Made by a program: the position numbers and the translations under genes | Shown here: positions 8,204 through 16,928 of the stretch, in pieces | Numbering within the stretch: position 1 is the first letter of the stretch | Layout of the letters: every line of letters starts with the position of its first letter | Source of the DNA: Varunaivibrio sulfuroxidans | Lineage (GTDB): Bacteria; Pseudomonadota; Alphaproteobacteria; Rhodospirillales; Magnetovibrionaceae | DNA length: 64,000 bases | Direction: 5' to 3' | Assembly (NCBI RefSeq): GCF_029318635.1 | Contig: NZ_CP119676.1 | Coordinates: 2,617,001-2,681,000, forward strand | Notes under the pieces: generated by a model | The model's database searches: none | Told to the model about the DNA's origin: nothing | The model's input: the letters and a program-made list of their open reading frames with translations, nothing else

Positions 8204-9283
8204 ATGGATGCGCAATCAATGAAATTGAACGTATGGCGGCGAGGATTTTCGGCCCTGGGGCTTGCCCTTGCGCTGTTATGGGCCGCAGCCGTGGGGTTTG
8301 GCGCGTCGCCGGCGCTAAATTTCCAAACCGCCGAAGCCCAAGTCGGCGGCGCCGTGCCGGGGCATGTGCACGGCACGACGTCGGATTCGGATATCTGGCG
8401 GATGATACGCCGGGGACAGACCTTCGATCTTTCGGGAACGGGAATGGGAACGCCGGTGTTGATACAGGCCCGGGGCGAACAGTGGCGCGCGATCCGCAAT
8501 GGTCCATTGTCGTATTGGGGCGGTATCCTCATTCTGTTTTCCACCGCCGCGATCGCGACATTTTTCGCCGTGCGCGGTCGGGTTAAGTTAAAGGATGGGC
8601 GTTCGGGCCGCGTGGTGCCGCGGTTCACGCAGGCCGAACGTTGGATTCACTGGTTTGTCGCCAGTTTGTTCATCATGTTGGGGGCGAGCGGCCTTTTGAT
8701 CATGTTTGGACGTTACACGATTAAGGCGCTTGTCGGTGCGCAGGCCTGGTCGGTGTTCGCCAGCGCCGCGTTGCAGGCGCATAACCTTCTGGGACCTATT
8801 TTCATCATCGCCTTGGTGATCTTGTTGGTTAATTTTTTCAAGGACAATGTGTACCAGCGCGGGGATTTCTCGTGGGCATTGAAGGGTGGAATTTTCCTAG
8901 GTCAACACGCCCCGTCCTGGAAATACAATTTGGGTGAAAAAACGTGGTACTGGCTGATGTTCTTCGCCGGTCTGGCAATCTCGGCTTCCGGATTGTTTTT
9001 GGACTTTCCGACGTTGGCCGGCGCCGTTGTCCAACTGCAGATCGCCCAGCTCATTCACGCCGGCATGGCGGTGATTTTGGTCGCGGCGTCGCTGGGTCAC
9101 ATTTACTTGGGGACCCTCGGCGTGGAGGGTGCGCTTGAGGGTATGACCAAGGGGTATGTCGATGAAAATTGGGCGATCGAGCATCATGAATGGTGGGCCA
9201 AAGAGGTCATGGCCCAACAGGATACGCCCGTCGAAGGGGCGCCACAGGCCATAGGGGCGCCCAAAAGCGCGTCCGCGCATTAG
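8204..9283 (+). CDS. fdhC: Formate dehydrogenase cytochrome b (gamma) subunit
   Basis: 359 aa membrane subunit that receives electrons from FdhB and reduces quinone. It has an N-terminal signal-like segment, a periplasmic stretch with DSDIWRMIRRGQ, then a membrane segment near YWGGILILFSTAAIATFF and four further helices. Histidines that can ligate heme b occur in RWIHWFVAS, in the QAHNLLGP helix and in LIHAGMAV, as in the FdnI/FdoI family. The start at 8204 follows GGAGAATAAAGCG. The long N-terminal extension is usual for FDH3-type gamma subunits. Confidence 0.92.
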   Translation: MDAQSMKLNVWRRGFSALGLALALLWAAAVGFGASPALNFQTAEAQVGGAVPGHVHGTTSDSDIWRMIRRGQTFDLSGTGMGTPVLIQARGEQWRAIRNGPLSYWGGILILFSTAAIATFFAVRGRVKLKDGRSGRVVPRFTQAERWIHWFVASLFIMLGASGLLIMFGRYTIKALVGAQAWSVFASAALQAHNLLGPIFIIALVILLVNFFKDNVYQRGDFSWALKGGIFLGQHAPSWKYNLGEKTWYWLMFFAGLAISASGLFLDFPTLAGAVVQLQIAQLIHAGMAVILVAASLGHIYLGTLGVEGALEGMTKGYVDENWAIEHHEWWAKEVMAQQDTPVEGAPQAIGAPKSASAH

Positions 9284-9337
9284 CGCCGGGCGCTACGCGG
9301 GTGGATATTTTCATCGCCGGGATGAAAGGGGACTAGG

Positions 9338-9982
9338 ATGTCGTTTCTCGAACTTACCCAGGGGCCATTGTGGATCTTGGCGGCAGGCGTTTTTGTACTT
9401 GGCGTGCTGTGGCGAATTTTCGCCGTGCTTCGCTTTGGACGAAAGCCCGACATCTCCGTCCCCCGCGCCTCGGCGGTGATGGGGGCGCTCAAGGGGCAGT
9501 TGTTGCACTTCGTTCCCCATGGCGGCTTCACCTTTCGCACGCAATACCACTTGGTCGCCGGGTATGCGTTTCATTTTGGGCTATTGATCCTGGTGCTGTT
9601 CGCCGCACCGCATATCGCCTTTTTGGATAAAAACGTGCTTGGCTTCAGTTGGCCGGCCCTCCCGCGGTGGGGCTTCGTTCTCAGCGCCGAGGTCGCCTTC
9701 GCCGGAATTATTCTGCTCTGGATTCGGCGTATCTCCGATCCGGTAATGCGGCATATTTCGGACTGGGACGATCACATCGGTTCATGGTTGACCTTCATCG
9801 TGATGATGACGGGGTGCATGGCGCTTCAGGAAAGTCACGATGTTTTACGCGCCTTACATATGCTGTGTGTCGAAATCTGGTTGGTGTATTTCCCGTTTTC
9901 GCGGCTGATGCATGCTTTTACCTTCGTTTTTGCAAGAGGATATACGGGGGCATTTTTTGGGCGTAGGGGAGTTGTGCCATGA
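9338..9982 (+). CDS. NarI/DsrM-like membrane cytochrome b
   Basis: 214 aa with about five membrane helices. Histidines appear in HFVPHGGF, the TQYHLVAGYAFHFG helix and the RALHMLCVEIWLVYFPFSRLMH helix, consistent with a diheme quinone-reactive protein of the NarI, DsrM or HdrE type. Its stop overlaps the start of the HdrD-like gene by ATGA, so the two are almost certainly subunits of one complex. It is distinct from the formate dehydrogenase gamma subunit just upstream. Whether it oxidises or reduces quinone cannot be read from sequence. Confidence 0.82.
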   Translation: MSFLELTQGPLWILAAGVFVLGVLWRIFAVLRFGRKPDISVPRASAVMGALKGQLLHFVPHGGFTFRTQYHLVAGYAFHFGLLILVLFAAPHIAFLDKNVLGFSWPALPRWGFVLSAEVAFAGIILLWIRRISDPVMRHISDWDDHIGSWLTFIVMMTGCMALQESHDVLRALHMLCVEIWLVYFPFSRLMHAFTFVFARGYTGAFFGRRGVVP

Positions 9983-11235
9983 ACGTTCAATCGGCCGTCG
10001 ATAGCCTTATCGCCAATGTAGACGCGTCGAGCGCGTCGTATTTCGACGCCTGCGTGCATTGCGGACAGTGCGCCGAGGCCTGCCATTTTTACGAGACGAC
10101 CGGCGATGTGCGCTACACGCCGACTTGGAAAATGGAACCCATGCGCCGGGTCTATAAGCGCCATGTCGCGCCCTTTTCCGGCCTTAAGAGGGCGATCGGC
10201 CTCGTTCCCGCCGAAATCACCGAAGATACTCTGAAGGAATGGGAAACCCTCATATACGATTCCTGCACTTTGTGCGGGCGCTGCACCATTGTGTGTCCGA
10301 TGGGGATCGATATCGCGGGCGTGGTGCGCAAGACCCGCGAGGCTTATGTCGCCGCCGGTCTGGTCCCCGACGGCCTGACCGGGGCCGCCAAGCGAGTCTT
10401 GGAAACGGGCAGCCCGCTGGGAATTAAGCCGGAGACGTTGCGCAAAATCGTCGCCGAGCAGGCCGAGGAGGTCGGCATCCCGATCGAATTCGATAAAGTC
10501 GGCGCCGACTACATGGTCATTCTGTCGGCGATGGAGATGCTCAACTTTTATGAAATCTTCGGCGCCTTGGCGCGGATTTTCAAGCAAGCCGGGGTGTCGT
10601 GGACAATTTCAACCGAGGCTTATGAGGCCACCAATGTCGGCATCCAAATGGGTGACAAGGGGGTTGCCCGCACCTTGGTGCAGCGCATCGTTGACGCCGC
10701 CGAGAAACTTCAGGTGAAATACGTCGTCAGCCCGGAATGCGGTCACGCCTATTCGGCGCTCAACTGGGAAGGTCCGAACCTTGTCGGCAAGAGCTATGAG
10801 TTCAAGGTGATACACATTCTTGAATTGCTCGATCAGTTGTTGCGCGAAGGGCGGATCAAGACTAAGTCGGAAAAGGATCATCGTCGGATTACCTTCCACG
10901 ATCCCTGTCAGATCGTGCGCCGTGGCGGCATTGTTCAAGAACCGCGCCGCCTGCTGGACGCCGTCAGCGACAATTTCATCGAGATGGAAAACTGCGGCAC
11001 GGCCAACGTGTGCTGTGGCGGCGGCGGCGGCGTCAGTTCGAACCCTCGCGCCGAGGAATTGCGCATTACCGCCTTTGCCGCCAAGAAGCGGCAACTGGAC
11101 GACGTCAAACCCGAAGCCTTGGTGACGGCATGCGGAAATTGTCGTAACGTTCTCGAAGAAGCGATCGACGAGTACGAGATGACCCTTCCCGTTTTGGGGT
11201 TGAGCGAATTGGTGGCGCAATACCTTGACGATTGA
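9979..11235 (+). CDS. HdrD/DsrK-like iron-sulfur protein
   Basis: 418 aa, predicted cytoplasmic. Two ferredoxin motifs (CVHCGQCAEACHF near residue 30 and CTLCGRCTIVCPMGI near 96) are followed by a CCG-type domain with HDPCQIVRRGG, VCCGGGGG and ACGNCR, the signature that holds a noncubane [4Fe-4S] centre in heterodisulfide reductase HdrD, DsrK and relatives. The first CCG repeat (SPECGHAYSAL) is reduced. It pairs with the upstream membrane cytochrome b, so electrons could pass between quinone and a cytoplasmic thiol/disulfide or Fe-S partner. Substrate is unknown. Confidence 0.85.
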   Translation: MNVQSAVDSLIANVDASSASYFDACVHCGQCAEACHFYETTGDVRYTPTWKMEPMRRVYKRHVAPFSGLKRAIGLVPAEITEDTLKEWETLIYDSCTLCGRCTIVCPMGIDIAGVVRKTREAYVAAGLVPDGLTGAAKRVLETGSPLGIKPETLRKIVAEQAEEVGIPIEFDKVGADYMVILSAMEMLNFYEIFGALARIFKQAGVSWTISTEAYEATNVGIQMGDKGVARTLVQRIVDAAEKLQVKYVVSPECGHAYSALNWEGPNLVGKSYEFKVIHILELLDQLLREGRIKTKSEKDHRRITFHDPCQIVRRGGIVQEPRRLLDAVSDNFIEMENCGTANVCCGGGGGVSSNPRAEELRITAFAAKKRQLDDVKPEALVTACGNCRNVLEEAIDEYEMTLPVLGLSELVAQYLDD

Positions 11236-11301
11236 CCGCAAGCAGGATCGGCGCCGTCTTTTTGCGGCGCCATTCGTGAATATCGTGGACAGGATATTTC
11301 C

Positions 11302-12246
11302 GTGATCAATATTTTTCCTTTCGCCGGCTATCCCGTCGCCGTCCTGGGGTTGGGCCGCGATGGCGTGGGTACGGCGCGCGCCTTGACGCATAGCGAGGCC
11401 GAGGTCGTCGCGTGGGACTTTGACCCCCGTCGCCGGGATGAAGCGGTGGAGATGGGGATTGCCGTGCGCGATTGGACGGACGGGGATCTACGCCAATTCA
11501 CCACGGTTGTGTCGTGCCCGGACATTGCCGTCGATCCGCGTGCGACAGCGGTTGTGGCGCGCGCGCGCGCGGCGGGGTGCGAAATTATCTCCGATATCGA
11601 ATTGCTTGCCCGCAGCCAACGCGAATGCGGGTACATCGGCGTCGCCGGTTCCAATGGGAGCGCTTTTACAAGCGCCCTGATCGGCCATGTCTTATCGGTC
11701 ACCGGGCGCGAGGCCGAAACGATCGGACTGGCGCCGACGTGCGCGCTGGACAGTGAACCTCTGGGCATGGAAGGGGCTTATGTTCTGGAAATGTCCCCTT
11801 TCCGCCTGGAACATACCGTGTCGATTACGTTCGATATCGCCGTCTTTTTGGGCGATGGCGAGGGGGGACAGGATTCGGATATTAAACGGCTCGCCCCAGA
11901 ATTGTTTCGCCGCCAGACCCACCCTCGGGCGGCGGTCGTCGTTATCGATACACCATACGGCCAAATGCTGCACGATACCTTGGCGGATAAAAACGAACAG
12001 CGGGTGCTCGCCGTCTCGCGCAACGCCACGTTGATGCGGGGTGTTTTCGTTAAGGACGGTGCGCTTTTCGACGCCACGGAAGGTGATGACCCGGTCCCCG
12101 TGGTCGATCTTTCGGCTTTGTGCGCCGACGAACATTTCGGCTGCGTCGCCGCCGCTTTCGGCGCGGCCCTGGCCGCCGGCGTCAAGCCTTATCAGGCGAT
12201 GGCGGCGATCAACAGTTTTCCCGATTTCGACGCCGACGCGGCGTGA
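11302..12246 (+). CDS. MurD-like protein with degenerate ATP-binding loop
   Basis: 314 aa, against about 450 for true MurD. The N-terminal dinucleotide-type fold is retained (VAVLGLGRDGVGTARAL), as is the outline of the central Mur ligase domain. However, the phosphate loop reads AGSNGSAFT (residues 115-123) where Mur ligases have GTNGKTT, so the essential Lys is Ser120. The His-Asp segment after the loop (NISPDHLDRH in MurD) is absent. Catalysis of peptidoglycan ligation is therefore unlikely. It lies between the HdrD-like gene and mobB, suggesting a repurposed role in the formate dehydrogenase island. Confidence 0.75.
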   Translation: MINIFPFAGYPVAVLGLGRDGVGTARALTHSEAEVVAWDFDPRRRDEAVEMGIAVRDWTDGDLRQFTTVVSCPDIAVDPRATAVVARARAAGCEIISDIELLARSQRECGYIGVAGSNGSAFTSALIGHVLSVTGREAETIGLAPTCALDSEPLGMEGAYVLEMSPFRLEHTVSITFDIAVFLGDGEGGQDSDIKRLAPELFRRQTHPRAAVVVIDTPYGQMLHDTLADKNEQRVLAVSRNATLMRGVFVKDGALFDATEGDDPVPVVDLSALCADEHFGCVAAAFGAALAAGVKPYQAMAAINSFPDFDADAA

Positions 12247-12283
12247 ACGGCCGTCTTTAACAAAAACCAAAACCAGGATCGTG

Positions 12284-12808
12284 ATGAAAATTTTTGGCAT
12301 CGTCGGCATGAGCGGCAGCGGAAAGACCGAACTTTTGGTGAAGTTAATTCCGCAATTGGCCGCGCGCGGGCTCGACGTCTCGACGATGAAGCACACGCAC
12401 CACAATTTCGATATCGATAAGCCGGGCAAGGACTCTTACCGCCATCGGGCGTCGGGGGCCAGACAGGTCATGGTCGCCTCCTCCGGGCGCTGGGCCTTGG
12501 TTAATGAATTGCGCCACACGCCCGAGCCTGCGATGACGGAACTGATCGACAAGATGGATCCGGTCGATCTTTTGCTGATCGAGGGTTTCAAACGCGAGAA
12601 GCACCCCAAGTTGGAAGTTTTCCGTCCGGCGCATAAACAACAGCTTCTGGCCCTGGAGGACGACACCATCATCGCCGTCGCCAGCGATGCGCCGCTCGAC
12701 GATTATGACCTCGCCGTTCCGGTGATCGATCTCAACGATGTCGTGGCGTTGACGGATTTCATCATCGCCTTCAACGCCCTCGGGGCGCGCTGCGAAAACG
12801 TCGCCTAG
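12284..12808 (+). CDS. mobB: MobB, molybdopterin-guanine dinucleotide biosynthesis adapter
   Basis: 174 aa P-loop GTPase that assists MobA. The Walker A motif GMSGSGKTELL is near the N terminus. The conserved TMKHTHHNFDIDKPGKDSYRH and the LLIEGFKREKHPKLEV segment are diagnostic. The ATG at 12284 follows AGGA by six bases; upstream in-frame sequence belongs to the preceding gene region in another frame. Its stop codon shares bases with the stop of the convergent ferredoxin-type gene. Confidence 0.94.
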   Translation: MKIFGIVGMSGSGKTELLVKLIPQLAARGLDVSTMKHTHHNFDIDKPGKDSYRHRASGARQVMVASSGRWALVNELRHTPEPAMTELIDKMDPVDLLLIEGFKREKHPKLEVFRPAHKQQLLALEDDTIIAVASDAPLDDYDLAVPVIDLNDVVALTDFIIAFNALGARCENVA

Positions 12809-14880
12809 ACGTCGTCCTCACCGCTTTTCCCACGCTGTGTGGCGGCGTCTTGACGGAGCTTGTCGCGCTCGGCGAGATAGTCGTCCGTTGACTTGACGCG
12901 GCGCTCGGTGCTGGCCCACGGATCTTCGTTCGACAGCGCCAGGTCGATCACCCGGCATTGGTCGCACATGCGCAGGCGGTTGAGCGCCTCGGGTTCGGCG
13001 AACATGGGATTGTCCTTAACTTTTTCGATCATTCGTTCGATGGTCGAGCGTACGCCGAAGGGCTTGGCGCAACGCACGCAGGCGAAGGGTTCTTCCTCCT
13101 TCACCGTGCGCGGGGTCAGGGCGGCGCGGGTAAAGTCGATGCGCGCCTCCAAGGTGATGGCGTCTTCGGGGCAGGTCGTACGGCACAGCCCGCACTGGAT
13201 GCAGTTGATTTCGCGGAAATTGAGCTGCGGTGCGTTGGGGTTGTCCGTTAATGCCGCCGCGGGGCAGGCGTTGACGCACGACAGACACAAGGTGCATTTG
13301 TTCTGGTCCACGATGACGGCGCCGAAGGGCGCGCCGGGCGTCAGAGGCAGAATATCGACCGGTGTGGGCGCATGGTCGTGCAGGTGTTCCAAGATGACAT
13401 GAAGGCGGTGACGTTTCTTGCCGACCGACGCGAAGCCCCCCGTCGGCGTGCTTCGGGCAGGCGCATGTTCCGCATCTTGGTAAAGGCGCGCCGCGATGGC
13501 CTCGGGATCGTTGCTGTCGATGACGCACACTTGTTCTTCGCCGTAGCCCAGAGCGCCTACAATTTCATTGGCGAGCGCGACTTGGCGCAGCAAACCGTCT
13601 TGATCCTCGCGCTTGTGCGGCGGCGCGAGGACGAAAACTCGACAGGCGCCGTGGGCGAGCGCACCGAGCAGAACGTCGCCGCTCAACTGCGTTACCTCGT
13701 TCATCGCGAAGGGGATGACGCGGGCGGGCAGCCCCTGTCCGAATCGCGCCATCAGGGTAATGGCCTCGGCGCCGAATTCTTGATCGTGAATGAGAACGCG
13801 GGGCGCGCTTTCCCCGGCTTTGCGTGCGGTTTGCATCAACACGCGTAGGCGCGCCAGGGCGGTGGTGGCGCTGGGCATGGCGTATTCGACGGCCCCGGTC
13901 GGACAAACCCCGGCGCACCCCCCGCATCCGGCGCAGATATAAGGATCGATGGCGACGTGATCGCCGTCGGGGCCGATCGCCCCGGTGGGGCAGATGTCGA
14001 GGCATTGACGGCAGCCTTGAATGGCGTTGCGCGCGTGGGCGCAAAGATTGGATTCGTAGTTGACGTACCGGGGCTTGTCGAACGTGCCGACCATGTCGAT
14101 CAGGTCAAACAGCGCGCGTTCGACATGGGTCGAATCGTTGGGTGCGCACAAAACATAGCCATCGCGGCGTTGCGCCGCCGGAAATAAAGGCGTCTTGGCG
14201 CGCAGATCGAGAATCAAATCGGCGCTTAGCGTTTTTTCTCCGCCGCTTTTCGTGAATCCGAGGCCATTGCGCGATGATGGATCGCTGGGCGATAGCGATG
14301 CGAAAGAGACGTTAAAATTGCCTAGGTGACCGCCGGCGCGGGTTGCCGCGCCAAAGAAAATGGGGAACGAGGCGACCGCCGGCGGCATGATTTCGCCCGC
14401 GACCTCGGGGGAGAGCGCCACGGTGATATCGAGATGGCCGTCCAGGCGTTGCGCCGCGCGTATCGCCTCGTCGCCGGCCCCCAGGATAAGGAGTCGTCCC
14501 TCGCTTTGCATGCTGACCTGCGTAGCGGGGGGGGCATGAACGCCGGCCTCGGCGATGAGGGCGGCCATTTTGGCCGTCGCTTTGCCGCCCTCGCGCGACC
14601 ATCCGGCCTGTTCGCGGATGTTGACGAAAGAAAGCGCGGCCTCCGCGTCGTTCCCTTCGCTCAGTTCGAGAAAAATCGGCGCTTCTTGCGTGCAGGCGAT
14701 GCGCACCGTGCGCCCTCCACCTTGCGCGAGGGCGTGCCGAGCGGCGTCGATTTGGTGTCGGCATAGGGCGTTGAAGGTCTCGATCGTCGCCGAGCCTAGG
14801 GCTTTGCTCAGGGTCTTGATATCGAAACGCATGGCGCCGTTGCAGTCGCACAAAAGAATTTTGGCGGGAGATTCAGTCAT
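12805..14880 (-). CDS. Large multi-[4Fe-4S] ferredoxin-type protein of the fdh island
   Basis: 691 aa. Four ferredoxin motifs are seen: CAHARNAIQGCRQCLDICP, CAGCGGCAGVCP, CTLCLSCVNACP and CIQCGLCRTTCP, plus two late pairs (CVRC, CDQC). The N-terminal 250 residues hold no cluster motif except a CDCNG opening, and contain a dinucleotide-like LLILGAGDEAIRAAQRL. Proteins of this layout are regularly linked to DUF3305/DUF3306 and formate dehydrogenase genes in Proteobacteria and may carry electrons in the cytoplasm. It is transcribed against mobB and overlaps it by the shared CTAG. Confidence 0.8.
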   Translation of the reverse strand: MTESPAKILLCDCNGAMRFDIKTLSKALGSATIETFNALCRHQIDAARHALAQGGGRTVRIACTQEAPIFLELSEGNDAEAALSFVNIREQAGWSREGGKATAKMAALIAEAGVHAPPATQVSMQSEGRLLILGAGDEAIRAAQRLDGHLDITVALSPEVAGEIMPPAVASFPIFFGAATRAGGHLGNFNVSFASLSPSDPSSRNGLGFTKSGGEKTLSADLILDLRAKTPLFPAAQRRDGYVLCAPNDSTHVERALFDLIDMVGTFDKPRYVNYESNLCAHARNAIQGCRQCLDICPTGAIGPDGDHVAIDPYICAGCGGCAGVCPTGAVEYAMPSATTALARLRVLMQTARKAGESAPRVLIHDQEFGAEAITLMARFGQGLPARVIPFAMNEVTQLSGDVLLGALAHGACRVFVLAPPHKREDQDGLLRQVALANEIVGALGYGEEQVCVIDSNDPEAIAARLYQDAEHAPARSTPTGGFASVGKKRHRLHVILEHLHDHAPTPVDILPLTPGAPFGAVIVDQNKCTLCLSCVNACPAAALTDNPNAPQLNFREINCIQCGLCRTTCPEDAITLEARIDFTRAALTPRTVKEEEPFACVRCAKPFGVRSTIERMIEKVKDNPMFAEPEALNRLRMCDQCRVIDLALSNEDPWASTERRVKSTDDYLAERDKLRQDAATQRGKSGEDDV

Positions 14881-15046
14881 GAGGGTCTTCTTTTTTTAAT
14901 TAACGAGGGCCGCGCGCGCGGGGCGCCATTGTCACGACTGAGAGGGGGGAGTGCAACAGGCAATGCGCGCCCGAACGGCACTTTATCGTCACGGGGATGA
15001 CGCGGCGCGTCTGGCCGCTTGTTCATGGGTGTGCTAGGCATGGACA

Positions 15047-15472
15047 ATGATCGAGATCACACCATCGCTAAGCGTGCCCGACGAGGCCATCGAATGGCGG
15101 TTCGTGCGCGCCTCCGGCCCCGGCGGGCAGAACGTCAACAAGGTCTCCAGCGCCGTGCAATTGCGTTTTAACGTCGGGGTATGCGCGGACCTCGGCTCGG
15201 CCGCGCGCGCCCGGCTCAAGGTCTTGGCGGGACGCAGGATGACCAAGGAGGGCGTCATCGTGATCGGCTCGGATCGTTTTCGCAGTCAGGAGCGCAACCG
15301 CATCGACGCCTTGCAGAGGCTTCGCGACCTGATCGTTCAGGCGATGACGCCCCGCAAACACCGCCGGGCGACGAAACCCAGCAAGGCCGCGAAGGCGCGT
15401 CGCCTGCAAGGTAAACTCCACCGCGGCGGTATCAAAAAAGGTCGGGCGAAACCGGGGCGCGACGATATTTGA
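15047..15472 (+). CDS. arfB: ArfB, alternative ribosome-rescue hydrolase
   Basis: 141 aa. The GGQ motif of peptidyl-tRNA hydrolysis is at residues 26-28 in SGPGGQNVNK, and the C-terminal 45 residues are a highly basic tail (RKHRRATKPSKAAKARRLQ) that in ArfB enters the mRNA channel of stalled ribosomes. There is no codon-recognition domain, so it is not RF1 or RF2. Monocistronic, divergent from the ferredoxin-type gene and convergent with the symporter gene. Confidence 0.93.
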   Translation: MIEITPSLSVPDEAIEWRFVRASGPGGQNVNKVSSAVQLRFNVGVCADLGSAARARLKVLAGRRMTKEGVIVIGSDRFRSQERNRIDALQRLRDLIVQAMTPRKHRRATKPSKAAKARRLQGKLHRGGIKKGRAKPGRDDI

Positions 15473-15503
15473 GGCGATAAGGCCGGGCGTGGGACCGCCT
15501 TTG

Positions 15504-16928
15504 TCAGGCGGCCAGCTTCCGGTGTTGCGCCGTTTGCCGGGCGACCAGCGCCCCGGCGACGAAACCGGCGGTACACAGCAGCAGGCCGTAGGCGTTGACC
15601 CCCAGGTCGAGGGCGTATTTTCCTTGGCCCAGCGTCATCGAGGCGGGCAGGATAGCACGCCCGCTCGCCGTCTCCACGGCGCGCGCCACGCCCAGGGCGA
15701 CGCCCGGCCAGAACGCCATGTGAAAGCTGAGCCGCCCCGCCGATTTAACCCAGGACAGTAAAAAGATAGGCGCCAGGCCCATCACCATGGCGCCGCTGAT
15801 CGTGGTCGCGGCGATGACCGCGGGACCGGCCTTATCGCCCAGATAGAGGGCGAGCAGGGGCAGGTTGCCGACGACCGCGATGATCGCCATCAGCCGTCGT
15901 CCGCGATCGGCGTGGCGGGGCGTCACCGGGGCGTCGTCGTTGGCCCAGTCGCGCGCGCCCAATTTGGCGGTGGCGGCGAAGGCCGAATCGATGGTCGAAC
16001 CGGCGCTGGTCAACATGATGGCGTTGAACAGCACCAACATCGCGGGGCCGAGCAAACCGGCGACACCGACCACGGGATTGCCCCGGAGGCCCTGGGTGTG
16101 GGCATAGACGCCGACGAACGAAAACAGGAAAATAAAACCGCCCGACAGCACACCGGCGACGATAAAAGCGCGCAACATTTTACCGGGGCGGGTGATAAAG
16201 GCGCGGTCGGTCATCACCGGATCGTGAAAGCCGTAGGATAACGCCTGCACCAGGGCGAGGACGAAAAAAGTTATTCCGGCGTCCCGCGCCGCCGGGGCGA
16301 CTTGGGGCAGTCCGGTGCGCCCGAGGCCCGGGCCGACGACGGCGAGCACGATCACGAGGAGGACCGCCGCCATGATCATTTGTGCGCCGTCGGTCAGCAA
16401 GCTGGCGCGCAGGCCGCCGCGCCACGAATAATACAAGGTGAAGGCGGTGACGGCGAGCACCGCGATCCAATAGGGAAGGCTGCCTTCAGGGCCAAAGAAC
16501 AGCGCCGTGACCTTGGTGTTGGACCAGATCTCGTTAAACAGGCGGATCGCGATTGCGGCCAAAAACAGCTTGGCGCACAAGGGGCCGTATTTCGCCACCA
16601 GAAATTCCGACAACGATCCCCATCCGCCCCGTGTGCGGATGACATAGACGGTGACGCCGACCACGACGAAGCTTAGGTAATAGGCGGCGTATCCGATGCC
16701 CCCCCAGATTCCGAAGGCCTGACCCAGGGTCGCGGCATTGGCGATGGATTTGGCGAAAATCCAGGAAATCGCCCCGCTGGCCACCAACAGCCAGAACCCC
16801 GGCTCGTCGCCGCGGCGGCCCCGACCGCTGAAAAATTGGTCCGCGCCGACATGCCGGGGAGAGATGATCCAGATCAAAACGCCGTATGCGCCAAGCACGA
16901 TCCAGGGTAGGGCGTTGGCCGAGGTCAT
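15504..16928 (-). CDS. Sodium:solute symporter family transporter
   Basis: 474 aa inner-membrane protein with about 12-13 helices in the SSS/LeuT-like pattern. Helix 1 (LPWIVLGAYGVLIWIIS), the GFWLLVASGAISWIFAKSIANAA segment and the later AIMLTSAGSTIDSAFAAT stretch fit the family, the last matching the sodium-site helix 8. The start at 16928 follows AAAGGA and overlaps the stop of the metallophosphoesterase by ATGA; an upstream in-frame extension lies within that gene. The substrate cannot be assigned. Confidence 0.85.
   Translation of the reverse strand: MTSANALPWIVLGAYGVLIWIISPRHVGADQFFSGRGRRGDEPGFWLLVASGAISWIFAKSIANAATLGQAFGIWGGIGYAAYYLSFVVVGVTVYVIRTRGGWGSLSEFLVAKYGPLCAKLFLAAIAIRLFNEIWSNTKVTALFFGPEGSLPYWIAVLAVTAFTLYYSWRGGLRASLLTDGAQMIMAAVLLVIVLAVVGPGLGRTGLPQVAPAARDAGITFFVLALVQALSYGFHDPVMTDRAFITRPGKMLRAFIVAGVLSGGFIFLFSFVGVYAHTQGLRGNPVVGVAGLLGPAMLVLFNAIMLTSAGSTIDSAFAATAKLGARDWANDDAPVTPRHADRGRRLMAIIAVVGNLPLLALYLGDKAGPAVIAATTISGAMVMGLAPIFLLSWVKSAGRLSFHMAFWPGVALGVARAVETASGRAILPASMTLGQGKYALDLGVNAYGLLLCTAGFVAGALVARQTAQHRKLAA

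Noticed and set aside
15495-15511. Short CCGCCT/AGGCGG hairpin between arfB and the symporter gene as a terminator
   Set aside because: Only six base pairs, overlaps the symporter stop codon and has no U-tract on either strand.
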